Source: Liquorilactobacillus uvarum DSM 19971 | GTDB lineage: Bacteria > Bacillota > Bacilli > Lactobacillales > Lactobacillaceae | Reading direction: 5' to 3' | NCBI RefSeq assembly: GCF_001434935.1 | Contig: NZ_AZEG01000009.1 | Coordinates: forward strand, 32,516 to 96,515 | Length of the DNA stretch: 64,000 nt | Shown: in pieces, positions 28,219 through 36,763 of the stretch | How the letters are laid out: the number at the start of each line of letters is the position of its first letter | Numbering within the stretch: position 1 is the stretch's first letter | Translations under genes and position numbers: made by a program | The notes under the pieces: model-generated | Told to the model about the DNA's origin: nothing | What the model saw: only the letters and a program-made list of their open reading frames with translations | The model's database searches: none

Positions 28219-29492
28219 CATTAGTTGATTTAAAGGATAAAACGTTAAAAGAAATTTATAGTTATGCGCGTGAATTTAAAATACCATATTATAGCCAAAT
28301 GAATAAAAAAGAACTTTCACTTGCTGTAATTAGAGCTCAGGCAGAAAAACAGGGCTTTTATTATATGTCCGGTGTTTTAGATATAACCGCGCAACAAGAT
28401 GGATATGGCTTTTTGCGACCAATCAACTATGGATCCTCGCAAGAGGATATATATATTTCTTCTTCCCAAATCCGCCGTTTTGGTTTACGCAATGGTGATT
28501 TAGTGGCTGGCAAAGCACGTCCACCTAAACCAAAAGAGCGTTACTATGGTCTAATGCATGTGGATAGTGTGAATGGAAAACATCCTGAAGAGGCAAAACA
28601 GCGGCCGCATTTTCCAGCTTTAACTCCGTTATATCCCGAGCGGCAAATGATTTTAGAAACAACTCGCAGCAGAACAGCGACTCGCATTTTAGATTTGTTT
28701 GCTCCGATCGGTTTTGGTCAGAGAGGCTTAATTGTGGCTCCGCCTAAAGCTGGCAAGACGAGTTTGTTAAAAGCAATTGCAAACGGAATTACTAAAAATT
28801 ATCCGCAAGCAAAATTGATTCTGCTACTGATCGATGAACGTCCAGAAGAGGTTACCGATTTGGAGCGAACTATTGATGGGGAAGTAGTCTATTCTACTTT
28901 TGATCAAAAACCAGAGAATCATGTGCGGGTGTCTGAATTGGTACTTGAAAGAGCAATGCGCCTCGTCGAGGATAAACAAGATGTTGTAATTTTACTTGAC
29001 TCATTAACTCGTTTAGCTCGCGCTTATAATTTGATTGTCCCGCCCAGTGGAAGAACTCTGTCAGGTGGGATTGATCCTGCAGCGCTATTTAAACCGAAAA
29101 AGTTTTTTGGCGCAGCTCGCAATATTGAAGAAGGCGGTAGTTTGACAATATTGGCAACGTCTTTAGTTGACACGGGTAGTCGAATGGATGATGTTATCTA
29201 TGAGGAATTCAAGGGCACCGGAAACCAAGAAATTCAATTAACACGTGATTTAGCAGAACGGCGTATATTCCCAGCAGTTGATCTAAAAAAGTCTGGGACG
29301 CGCAAGGAAGAATTGCTACTAAACAAAGATTGTTTAGAATTTATGTGGAAATTGCGTAAGTCTCTGCCTAACGATGTGGCAAGGAGTGCAGAGCAGATTA
29401 TTAATATGCTTGGAAGAACTAAAAACAATGACGAATTTATCAAGAATTGTGAAGCTAAGCTGGCAAAACGCGAAGATAATCGAAAAAGATAA
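28203..29492 (+). CDS. rho: transcription termination factor Rho, apparent ATT start
   Basis: Hexameric RNA helicase that ends untranslated transcripts. From 28203 it has 429 residues: N-terminal helical domain ([19 protein letters not shown]), the RNA-binding OB domain ([19 protein letters not shown]), and the ATPase with Walker [38 protein letters not shown] and the Q/R-loop SGGIDP. No ATG, GTG or TTG occurs in frame between the upstream stop and ATG 28299, but the 32 codons before that ATG clearly encode the conserved Rho N-terminus. ATT 28203 lies 5 bases after AAGGGG and is the best start. Confidence 0.9.
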   Translation: MTENLTLVDLKDKTLKEIYSYAREFKIPYYSQMNKKELSLAVIRAQAEKQGFYYMSGVLDITAQQDGYGFLRPINYGSSQEDIYISSSQIRRFGLRNGDLVAGKARPPKPKERYYGLMHVDSVNGKHPEEAKQRPHFPALTPLYPERQMILETTRSRTATRILDLFAPIGFGQRGLIVAPPKAGKTSLLKAIANGITKNYPQAKLILLLIDERPEEVTDLERTIDGEVVYSTFDQKPENHVRVSELVLERAMRLVEDKQDVVILLDSLTRLARAYNLIVPPSGRTLSGGIDPAALFKPKKFFGAARNIEEGGSLTILATSLVDTGSRMDDVIYEEFKGTGNQEIQLTRDLAERRIFPAVDLKKSGTRKEELLLNKDCLEFMWKLRKSLPNDVARSAEQIINMLGRTKNNDEFIKNCEAKLAKREDNRKR

Positions 29493-29493
29493 T

Positions 29494-29522
29494 TGCTTGT
29501 GCTGTTTTTTCGTGATACAATA
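29494..29522 (+). promoter_or_regulatory. probable rpmE2 promoter
   Basis: TTGCTT at about 29494, a 17-base spacer and TACAAT, roughly 70 bases before the rpmE2 start and just after rho. The boxes match the sigma-A consensus moderately; no operator-like dyad is evident. Confidence 0.5.
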
Positions 29523-29590
29523 TCTTGAGTTGTGGTACTTAAGAATAACTCTGATTCAGCAAATGTTTCAGGGCAAAGGAGTGTAATATA

Positions 29591-29842
29591 ATGAAACCAG
29601 GAATTCATCCAGATTATCATAAAGTTGTTTTTCAAGATTCAGCAACAGGCTACAAATTCATCTCTGGTTCTACAAAAAAATCAGAAGAAACGATTGAATG
29701 GGAAGATGGAAACACATATCCATTGATTCGTGTTGAAATCTCATGTGACTCACATCCATTCTACACAGGACGTCAAAAGTTTACTCAAGCAGATGGTCGT
29801 GTGGACCGTTTCAACAAGAAGTATGGTTTTACGAACAAATAA
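29591..29842 (+). CDS. rpmE2: 50S ribosomal protein L31 type B
   Basis: 83 residues of bL31. [15 protein letters not shown] and [14 protein letters not shown] are typical. It lacks the paired Cys-X-X-Cys zinc ligands of type A, so it is the zinc-independent type B form, used widely in lactobacilli. AAAGGAG precedes the ATG. It follows rho and is closed by a strong terminator. Confidence 0.95.
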   Translation: MKPGIHPDYHKVVFQDSATGYKFISGSTKKSEETIEWEDGNTYPLIRVEISCDSHPFYTGRQKFTQADGRVDRFNKKYGFTNK

Positions 29843-29861
29843 TAAAAATTGCATACGTTTT

Positions 29862-29908
29862 AAAGAGGGTTATTACAAAACATATACGTTTTGTAATAAC
29901 CCTTTTTT
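29862..29908 (+). terminator. intrinsic terminator of rpmE2
   Basis: AAAGAGGGTTATTACAAAA (29862-29880) pairs with TTTTGTAATAACCCTTTTTT (29889-29908); the arms also give a T-run on the minus strand. The rest up to 30136 shows no gene. Confidence 0.88.
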
Positions 29909-30136
29909 GTGGAATTGATCAAATTTATGTGTTGAGCGAGTTCTATCATTGATTCTGTATAAATTGGTTCATAATTCAAAAATGTCTAGCTAACTTTGAA
30001 TTACGTATAGCAAGGAAAAGCGCAATGGTCATATTTTTCTTAGTATTCAGAATATACTAACATATCCATACTTCCTCTTTTTTTGATGCACGGTTAAAAG
30101 TTTGATAATTCTTATTAAGTTATCGGCGCCTATAAA

Positions 30137-31360
30137 TCACGAAGAGCTTTTTTTAGTTGAAAAGTTGACCCAGAAAAAACCTAGAAAAATAATGAGCGCA
30201 GTCGAAATAAAAACACTATTATAATTCCACATTCCTGAAATACTTGAACCGATTAATGGTCCTGCAACGTTTCCTAGAGCTTGAAAGGATTGATTGTAAC
30301 TGAAAATTCGACCTGTTGCATATGCAGGTGTATTTTTAGCTAAGAGTGTTTGAACAGCAGGCAACATTGCAGCATTGGAGATACCAATTAAAAAGCGAAG
30401 TATACCGAATTGCCAGACATTGCCTACAAATGCCATAGGAATAAAAACAATTACTGCAAACAGCATACCAAGTTTAAGAATGCGTGCAGTTCCGATCCTA
30501 TCACCAAGCGTTCCAAAACGAGGAGCTGCTAAAAGCGTGGCAATTCCAGGAACTGATGCAACAATGCCGCTTGCGATTGTGATGGGTCCGACATTATGCA
30601 TAAGTTCACGGACATACAGACTGATAATAGGACTGATCGAGAAGTTTCCGAGCTGAATTAAAAATGTAGCAATGAGCATTCCAATAATCAATTTAGTATT
30701 TTTTAGACTATGAAAAATTTCACGTGAATTTTTTAAATTCTCTGTGTTTGCTGGAACGTAATCTTCATGTACAAAAAAGGCACTTAGCAAAAAAACTAAA
30801 ATTAAAATGACTCCTGTTATCAGAAAAGTCAGTCGATATCCAAAAACGGCTGCAATGACACCACCAACAAATGGACCGAACAATGTTCCGCTAACTGCTC
30901 CGGTAGTTAAAAAGCCTAAGGCTCTTCCACTTTTTTCTTTTGGTGTTTCTGTAGCAACTAAGGCGTTAGCATTGCTAACATAACCCGAAAAAACTCCCTG
31001 AATAAGCCGCAAAAAAATTAATTGATAGACATTGGTGACAAAACCCATAAGCCCAATTACGAAAGCCATCCCTAAAGAAGCACGAAGAATCATTAATTTG
31101 CGCCCTTTGCGGTCGGCTAGGCGACCCCAAAAAGGGGAAACAATTGCCGTTACTAAAAATGTTGCAGAATAGGTGAAGCCACTGTAAATATTAAGTTGCC
31201 TTGTGGAAAAATTTCCCAGCGTATCAATATAAAGTGATAAAAAAGGCATTACTAAACTAAATGCAATTCCAGCCATAAAAGTGCCAAACCAAAGAACGAT
31301 TAAATTTTTTTCCCATTTTTGACGGGGCCGAAGCATCTTGTGTTTGATTTTTTCTAACAT
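30137..31360 (-). CDS. MFS drug-efflux-type transporter
   Basis: 407 residues with about twelve membrane segments. The loop 2-3 signature FWGRLADRKGRKLM is the canonical major facilitator motif A, and GTLFGPFVGG resembles motif C of drug:H+ antiporters. It probably exports drugs or other small molecules; the substrate is unknown. ATG 31360 follows GGGAG by 10 bases. It lies 15 bases after the helicase gene on the same strand, so the two are probably co-transcribed. Confidence 0.82.
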   Translation of the reverse strand: MLEKIKHKMLRPRQKWEKNLIVLWFGTFMAGIAFSLVMPFLSLYIDTLGNFSTRQLNIYSGFTYSATFLVTAIVSPFWGRLADRKGRKLMILRASLGMAFVIGLMGFVTNVYQLIFLRLIQGVFSGYVSNANALVATETPKEKSGRALGFLTTGAVSGTLFGPFVGGVIAAVFGYRLTFLITGVILILVFLLSAFFVHEDYVPANTENLKNSREIFHSLKNTKLIIGMLIATFLIQLGNFSISPIISLYVRELMHNVGPITIASGIVASVPGIATLLAAPRFGTLGDRIGTARILKLGMLFAVIVFIPMAFVGNVWQFGILRFLIGISNAAMLPAVQTLLAKNTPAYATGRIFSYNQSFQALGNVAGPLIGSSISGMWNYNSVFISTALIIFLGFFWVNFSTKKSSS

Positions 31361-31375
31361 TGAGTGATTCTCCCT

Positions 31376-33751
31376 TCAAAAATTAGGATTAACATGAGTC
31401 CAAAAAAAAGATAGTTGTTCTTCTAGTTGTTTAATTGAATAACTCTGTCGGTAGTGCTGCCAGTGAGCTGGAAAATAACGCGTATAGCGTGCAGTATTAA
31501 AGCGCTGATCTAATAATAAAATTACACCAGTATCATTCATACCACGAATTACACGACCGCCAGCTTGAAGTACATTATTAAAACCAGGTAGCTGATATGT
31601 GTATTCAAACCCGTTTTTGTTTGTCTGATCAAAGAAGTGCTCAAGTTCTGCTGTTTCTTCATTGAAAGCAGGCAGACCAACTGTTATAATCGCTGCACCG
31701 GAAAGAGAATTACCTTTTAAATCAATTCCCTCCGCGAAACTCCCACCTAGAACAGCAAAACCAACTACTTTTTCAATTGGACGTTTTGTGAAGTTATCCA
31801 AAAATGTTTTTTTGGCTTTAGCATCCATATCCGTTGATTGGCAAATTGTTTTAAACGCAGGATTTGCACACAAAAAAGCAGTATGGATTTGTTTAAGAAA
31901 GTTGTAGGATGGAAGAAAAACTAAATAATTACCGCTTTTAGCATGAACCATTGCGCTTAAGGCAGCAATTATTTTGCTCTCATTTTGTGAGCGAAAACGG
32001 TAAGTAACGTTCAACTTTGGAGTAGTGAAAATACCAAGATTTTCAATGTTAAAAGGTGAGGATAATGTGTATGACAAAGATTCTTTTTTTCCACCTAAAA
32101 CATCTTGATAATAACTAATCGGAGAGAGTGTGGCTGAGAAAAGAATAGCACTCTTGCCCTTTTTTAGACTTTGATGAAGCAGTGAACTAGGGTTTAGACA
32201 AAATGTTTTGACAACAGTGTTCTCATTATCGATTTCAATCTTTGTTCTGAAAGTTTTATTATAAAAACTGTTAATTTTTATGAAAGCATGTATTGCAAAA
32301 TAGTAGTCTAATATTTCTTGAAATAAAAGATGGTCAGGATTTTGTTTCAACCAAATTTGAGCATCAGAATTGAAACGTTGGAGTTGTTTTAAAAATTTTT
32401 CATAATAGTTTTCTGAAATTAAAAAGCTCTGTTTAGAATCGGACAGCCTTTCTCGCAATTTAGAAAAGTGACGTTGAAGTTTTTTTAGGTTAGTACGAAT
32501 TTTATTGGGAGCCGGTGCGTGAATTGTCTCAAATTTGGTGAGCAAAGTTCTGAGCGGTGCGGAAGTTATCTCAGCCGTGTACATGGCACGGGAACGTGCG
32601 ACTAGATTATGTGCTTCATCAATTAAAAAACTATAATCTTTGTCCGAGTCTTTGAAAAAGCGTTGTAGATAGACAAGTGGATCAAAAAGGTAGTTATAGT
32701 CGCTTATGATGATGTCACAAAAAAGGCTAACATCAAGCGAAAATTCAAAAGGATCAACTAAATGCCTTTTAGCATATTTTTTAATTATTTCTGTGGTTAT
32801 TACACTTTCATTTTGAAGAATATCCATCAGCGCAGGTTTTAAACGGTCATAATAACCGATAAAATAAGGATTCTTATCATCTTTAAGGTCTCTTTCTTCC
32901 TCAAAGATTATTTTTTCTTTAGCAGTGAGTGTAATACTGTGGATATAAAGACCGTTTTTTTGCAACTTTAAGAGACTTTTTTCAGCAACCTGGCGTGTGC
33001 TTTCTTTAGCAGTCAAATAAAAAATACGTTCCGTTTTATTCTGACCAAGTGCCATGATTGAAGGGAAAAGTGTTGAAATCGTTTTTCCTGTTCCAGTAGG
33101 TGCCTCAACAAATAAGCGTTTGTGCAAAACAACAGTTTTATAGACCGCTGCTGCTAGTTCGCGTTGGTGTGGGCGGTATTGTTCAAAGGGAAAATGAAGT
33201 TTGTGAATGGAGTTATTTCTTTTCAAAAGCATTTTTTGTTTCAGTTTAATCCATTTATCAAGGATATTAATCGTTTTTGTAAAAAAGGACTCAGCTTCTA
33301 CCTTAGTAAACAGACTTTTTTTATGCGTAATTTTATTAGTATTTGTTTGAAAATAAATTAATTCAAGCTCAACATGGTCAATTTTGCAGGTTCTCATTAA
33401 GAGTGCTGCATAAACCTTTAATTGCGCCCAGTATAAGTTGCGTTTTGAATCAGATATTGTATCAAAAGAAACGGAGGATGTTTTTATCTCGATAATTTTA
33501 TCGTAATTATTGTTTTTTTGATGGACACCATCTGCTCTTCCATGAATTATATATTCTTGATTTCCAATTTGAATAGGTAATTTCAAATCAAATTCGGCAA
33601 TGCAGTCTTTATCCCAATTTTTTTGAAGTTGTCGATGAATAGCTGCTCCTTGAAGGGCTGTATTGTCGCTACTAAAAATTTCACCATGAAGATTGCCTGT
33701 TTGCCAAATAAACTCTACTAATCGGCGTACCCCGATTTCATTTTTCATCAT
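31376..33751 (-). CDS. DinG/Rad3-type ATP-dependent helicase with N-terminal PD-(D/E)XK domain, Fe-S cysteines absent
   Basis: 791 residues. Residues about 1-170 look like a PD-(D/E)XK nuclease-fold domain, with Asp74 in GRADG and Glu88-X-Lys90 in IIEIK. From about 195 comes an XPD/DinG superfamily-2 helicase: Walker A APTGTGKT, DEAH as FLIDEAHN, and late motifs GSFAEGIDLKG and QAGGRVIRG. Relatives carry four Cys between Walker A and DEAH that bind a 4Fe-4S cluster; here the positions read KIIF, RDLKDDKNPY and LVDPFE, with no Cys. It probably acts in DNA repair. ATG follows GAGG. Confidence 0.85.
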   Translation of the reverse strand: MMKNEIGVRRLVEFIWQTGNLHGEIFSSDNTALQGAAIHRQLQKNWDKDCIAEFDLKLPIQIGNQEYIIHGRADGVHQKNNNYDKIIEIKTSSVSFDTISDSKRNLYWAQLKVYAALLMRTCKIDHVELELIYFQTNTNKITHKKSLFTKVEAESFFTKTINILDKWIKLKQKMLLKRNNSIHKLHFPFEQYRPHQRELAAAVYKTVVLHKRLFVEAPTGTGKTISTLFPSIMALGQNKTERIFYLTAKESTRQVAEKSLLKLQKNGLYIHSITLTAKEKIIFEEERDLKDDKNPYFIGYYDRLKPALMDILQNESVITTEIIKKYAKRHLVDPFEFSLDVSLFCDIIISDYNYLFDPLVYLQRFFKDSDKDYSFLIDEAHNLVARSRAMYTAEITSAPLRTLLTKFETIHAPAPNKIRTNLKKLQRHFSKLRERLSDSKQSFLISENYYEKFLKQLQRFNSDAQIWLKQNPDHLLFQEILDYYFAIHAFIKINSFYNKTFRTKIEIDNENTVVKTFCLNPSSLLHQSLKKGKSAILFSATLSPISYYQDVLGGKKESLSYTLSSPFNIENLGIFTTPKLNVTYRFRSQNESKIIAALSAMVHAKSGNYLVFLPSYNFLKQIHTAFLCANPAFKTICQSTDMDAKAKKTFLDNFTKRPIEKVVGFAVLGGSFAEGIDLKGNSLSGAAIITVGLPAFNEETAELEHFFDQTNKNGFEYTYQLPGFNNVLQAGGRVIRGMNDTGVILLLDQRFNTARYTRYFPAHWQHYRQSYSIKQLEEQLSFFWTHVNPNF

Positions 33752-33844
33752 AAAAACCTCATTAATAATATTAAAGTAATCTTGTGAAACATTATAACGG
33801 AATTTGTATATTGAAACAATTTTAGCACGAGATTAATTCTTTTC

Positions 33845-33952
33845 AAACACGAACATTCTTACACACTAGATCGAGTATTTACATTGATTACGGTATATAG
33901 TATATTGATAAAGGATTAATTATCAAATATACGAGCTTTAATGTTCGGTAAA
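33845..33952 (+). promoter_or_regulatory. promoter with two PurBox-like sites in front of the purine permease
   Basis: AAACACGAACATT (33845-33857) and, inverted, AATGTTCGGTAAA (33940-33952, reading TTTACCGAACATT on the minus strand) match the PurR PurBox AWWWCCGAACWWT, the second very well. Between them TTTACA (33878-33883), a 17-base spacer and TATATT (33901-33906) form the promoter. PurR, responding to PRPP, is the likely regulator. I looked for a purine riboswitch here and found none. Confidence 0.7.
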
Positions 33953-33967
33953 AAGGGAGATATAACT

Positions 33968-35275
33968 TTGAAAGAGAAGTTAGTATCATATTTTGGAATA
34001 GATGAATTAGGTTCTAGTGTGCAAAGAGAAGTTCTGGCTGGTTTTACAACCTTTATTTCTATGGCATATATTCTATTTGTTAACCCAAGTGTTTTAGGGG
34101 CCTCTGGAATGGACAAGGGAGCTGTTTTCACTGCAACAGCATTGGCAAGTGCACTTGGATGTTTTCTTATGGGTCTTTTTGCCAAGTATCCAATTGCAAC
34201 TGCACCAGCTTTAGGGATCAATGCTTTTTTCACTTATTCAGTATGTATCGGTATGAAAATTCCGTGGCAAACGGCTTTAGCCGGTGTTTTTGTTGCGTCA
34301 GTCATTTTTTTAATTATTACTATTTTTAAGCTGCGTGAATTGATTATCGATGCGATACCGTCTAATTTGAAATATGCAATTTCAGCTGGAATTGGGCTTT
34401 TCATCGCCTTTATTGGTTTGGAAGATGGCGGTGTGATTGTGGCCGACAAATCAACTATTGTTTCACTTGGGCATTTTGCAGGTACTACATGGTTAACTGT
34501 CTTTGGATTGGTTATTACAGCTATTTTATTGGTAAGACGTGTCCCAGGTGGAATATTTATTGGAATGGTTGCAACCTCTATTTTGGGAATAATTACAGGA
34601 ATGATCAAGCTGCCAACGTCCTTTGTTTCGAGTGCACCAAGTTTGAAGCCAACTTTTTTAGTTGCATTGAAGCATGTCGGTGATATTAACACAATGCAGT
34701 TGTTCGTGGTCGTCTTGACTTTCTTGCTGGTAACATTTTTCGATACTGCCGGGACTTTAGTTGGTTTAGCGCAGCAAGCTGGTTTTATGAAGGATAACAA
34801 GATGCCTCGTGTTGGTAAAGCACTGCTTTCAGATTCAACAGCGATGCTTGCAGGATCACTGTTGGGTACCTCACCTGTTGGAGCATATGTTGAATCATCG
34901 GCAGGAATTGCTGTTGGAGGACGTTCAGGATTAACAGCCGTTACAACTGGATTTTTGTTTATTTTGGGTATGTTCTTCTCGCCGCTTTTGTCTGTTGTAA
35001 CTACTCAGGTAACGGCACCAGCACTGATAATTGTTGGTGTTTTGATGGCACAGAGCATGAAGTATATTGAGTGGGAAAAAATGGAGATTGCAATTCCTTC
35101 TTTCTTAATTTTATTAGGAATGCCTTTAACATATAGTATCTCTGATGGATTAGCACTAGGTATTATTGCATACCCTATTACAATGATTGCTGCTAAAAAG
35201 GGCAAGGAAGTTCATCCGATTATGTATCTTTTGTTTTTCGTCTTTCTAATTTTTCTCTGGATTTTGAATATTTAA
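33968..35275 (+). CDS. NCS2-type purine permease, PbuG/AzgA-like
   Basis: 435 residues with about twelve to fourteen membrane segments. FISMAYILFVNPSVLG, ATAPALGINAFFTY and LVTFFDTAGTLVGLAQQAG are signatures of the AzgA-like hypoxanthine/guanine/adenine permeases (PbuG, PbuO). TTG 33968 is chosen: AAGGGAG lies about 8 bases upstream, while ATG 33941 has no site and lies in the second PurBox. The exact base specificity cannot be told from sequence. It is a single-gene unit with its own terminator. Confidence 0.88.
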   Translation: MKEKLVSYFGIDELGSSVQREVLAGFTTFISMAYILFVNPSVLGASGMDKGAVFTATALASALGCFLMGLFAKYPIATAPALGINAFFTYSVCIGMKIPWQTALAGVFVASVIFLIITIFKLRELIIDAIPSNLKYAISAGIGLFIAFIGLEDGGVIVADKSTIVSLGHFAGTTWLTVFGLVITAILLVRRVPGGIFIGMVATSILGIITGMIKLPTSFVSSAPSLKPTFLVALKHVGDINTMQLFVVVLTFLLVTFFDTAGTLVGLAQQAGFMKDNKMPRVGKALLSDSTAMLAGSLLGTSPVGAYVESSAGIAVGGRSGLTAVTTGFLFILGMFFSPLLSVVTTQVTAPALIIVGVLMAQSMKYIEWEKMEIAIPSFLILLGMPLTYSISDGLALGIIAYPITMIAAKKGKEVHPIMYLLFFVFLIFLWILNI

Positions 35276-35337
35276 CAAACTGAAAAAAAACAAAAATTTG
35301 GTTTTAATTTAATAATAAGCTAATTAAACAAATTACT

Positions 35338-35382
35338 TAAGAAGCCGCGCAATCAAGTTATTTCTTGCGAGGTTTCTTTTTT
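35338..35382 (+). terminator. intrinsic terminator of the purine permease gene
   Basis: GAAGCCGCGCAA (35341-35352) pairs with TTGCGAGGTTTC (35366-35377) with one mismatch, followed by TTTTTT. Confidence 0.8.
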
Positions 35383-35485
35383 ATTATAAAAGAATTTAAA
35401 CTTATTATTATTACCGCACCTTGAAGTTGCAATCTTATTACGCTGAAAAAGGTATACAAGAGTATGTGAACTTGCTAAGATTAAA

Positions 35486-36433
35486 ATGAAAATAAATTTT
35501 TTATGCAGTAAAAGTGTTGCTTGGATGAAATTCGTTTTTCCTAGAAATCAGGCAAAAGCATTTGCTGAGGGAAGTAGGCATTTTAACTTGGATAATACAC
35601 AGAAAAAAGTGTTGCAAGAAATTGGGCATCATACTATGAATTTGTATCAGATCGAAATGGGAAAAATCAATCAAAAATCAGAATTGATTGAGGAGCCATT
35701 AAAGGAAACTCAGTCTTTTGGTGATATGGGAACTGAAGTTGAAGTACTTGATGAAGATATTTTGCATAGGATAAAATTGGTTGCCGGCAATGGTCAGAAG
35801 GTCGGTGTTTTAAATTTTGCAAGTCCAACAATTCCAGGGGGAAGATTTTTAGAGGGTATAAATGCACAAGAACAGACAATTTGTCGAAATAGTTTTCTAT
35901 ATCCGGAACTGCTTAAGTATCGCAGCAGCTATTATTTAGAAAATAAACGCTCTTCACATCAGTATTACTACAGTGCCAAAATGATTTTTGCAAGTCACAT
36001 TAAAGTACTGCGCGATGAAACTGAGAAAAATTTTTTAGAAGGTGAGAATTATGTTGATATATTAAGTATTGCAGCCCCTAATGTTACAGCGATGAAAAGG
36101 GCTCAGCTTGTTATTGATCAGCGTAAAATTCGCAACGACTTTGCAAAAAAAATTTTGCAGATTTTACGTCAATTTAAAGCAGTGGGAGACCGTATACTGA
36201 TTCTTGGGGCTTTTGGGTGTGGAGCGTTCGGAAATAATCCTCGCATGGTCGCTGAAATTTTCAGTGAGTCGCTTGGACGGATAGAATTCAATGGATGCTT
36301 CGAGATTGTTTATTTTGATATTTTAGCAAATTCAACCAATTTAACGGCTTTTAAAAATGTTTTTGCTAACAAACTCGCAACGCAAAGTAAAGTAAAGATA
36401 GTTAAGGCATTGGATATAAGAAACAAAAAATAA
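35486..36433 (+). CDS. PARG-like protein (TIGR02452/DUF2263 family) with altered catalytic motif
   Basis: 315 residues. VGVLNFASPTIPGGRF (residues about 107-121) and the late GAFGCGAFGNNP match the bacterial poly(ADP-ribose) glycohydrolase-like macro fold. The family's GGG...QEE signature reads GGR...QEQ here; Gln130 (codon 35873-35875) stands at the position of the catalytic Glu of characterised bacterial PARG. The fold should bind ADP-ribose but hydrolysis is doubtful. Start is uncertain (35486 or ATG 35525), as neither has a strong ribosome binding site. It is a lone gene with a terminator; no ADP-ribosyltransferase is nearby. Confidence 0.8.
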   Translation: MKINFLCSKSVAWMKFVFPRNQAKAFAEGSRHFNLDNTQKKVLQEIGHHTMNLYQIEMGKINQKSELIEEPLKETQSFGDMGTEVEVLDEDILHRIKLVAGNGQKVGVLNFASPTIPGGRFLEGINAQEQTICRNSFLYPELLKYRSSYYLENKRSSHQYYYSAKMIFASHIKVLRDETEKNFLEGENYVDILSIAAPNVTAMKRAQLVIDQRKIRNDFAKKILQILRQFKAVGDRILILGAFGCGAFGNNPRMVAEIFSESLGRIEFNGCFEIVYFDILANSTNLTAFKNVFANKLATQSKVKIVKALDIRNKK

Positions 36434-36467
36434 AGCAATCAGTTTTGAACTCTGATTGCTTTATTTT
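36428..36467 (+). terminator. intrinsic terminator
   Basis: AAATAAAGCAATCAG pairs with CTGATTGCTTTATTT around a short loop, overlapping the stop codon of the PARG-like gene. It can serve the convergent 45-residue gene on the minus strand as well. Confidence 0.85.
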
Positions 36468-36530
36468 AATTCTAGCAGATAAAAAAATCGGTCGAAACTC
36501 TGTGAGCTGCCAAATATGCAACAATCTAAA

Positions 36531-36668
36531 TTAGTTGCGTAAACCCTTAGCATCGGCATCGAGTTTTGCAAAACCTGATCCATTAGCCTTTTTAGGTTGT
36601 TTTGCGCGATCCTCCAGAGCTTTACGTGCCATCGCTTTACGTTCTTCTTTACTTAGCTTTTTTGACAT
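36531..36668 (-). CDS. small basic protein, 45 aa, unknown function
   Basis: The minus strand encodes MSKKLSKEERKAMARKALE followed by a Lys/Ala/Gly-rich tail ending DADAKGLRN. AGAGG lies 8 bases before ATG 36668; an in-frame ATG at 36674 is too close to it. High Lys/Arg content and an amphipathic first half suggest a nucleic-acid or ribosome-associated role, but I recognise no family. It is a single gene between two convergently or tandemly placed units, and is easy to miss because of its length. Confidence 0.6.
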   Translation of the reverse strand: MSKKLSKEERKAMARKALEDRAKQPKKANGSGFAKLDADAKGLRN

Positions 36669-36763
36669 CGTCATCGCCTCTTTCCTTTAAAATCCACATT
36701 ATGAAACTTATCTACAACCTAATTGTAGTCCAAATATAAAAAAATTCAAATCAGAACAAACGA

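Noticed and set aside
33760..33967. Purine riboswitch upstream of the purine permease
   Set aside because: The conserved aptamer core and loop-loop elements are not visible; PurBoxes explain the regulation better.
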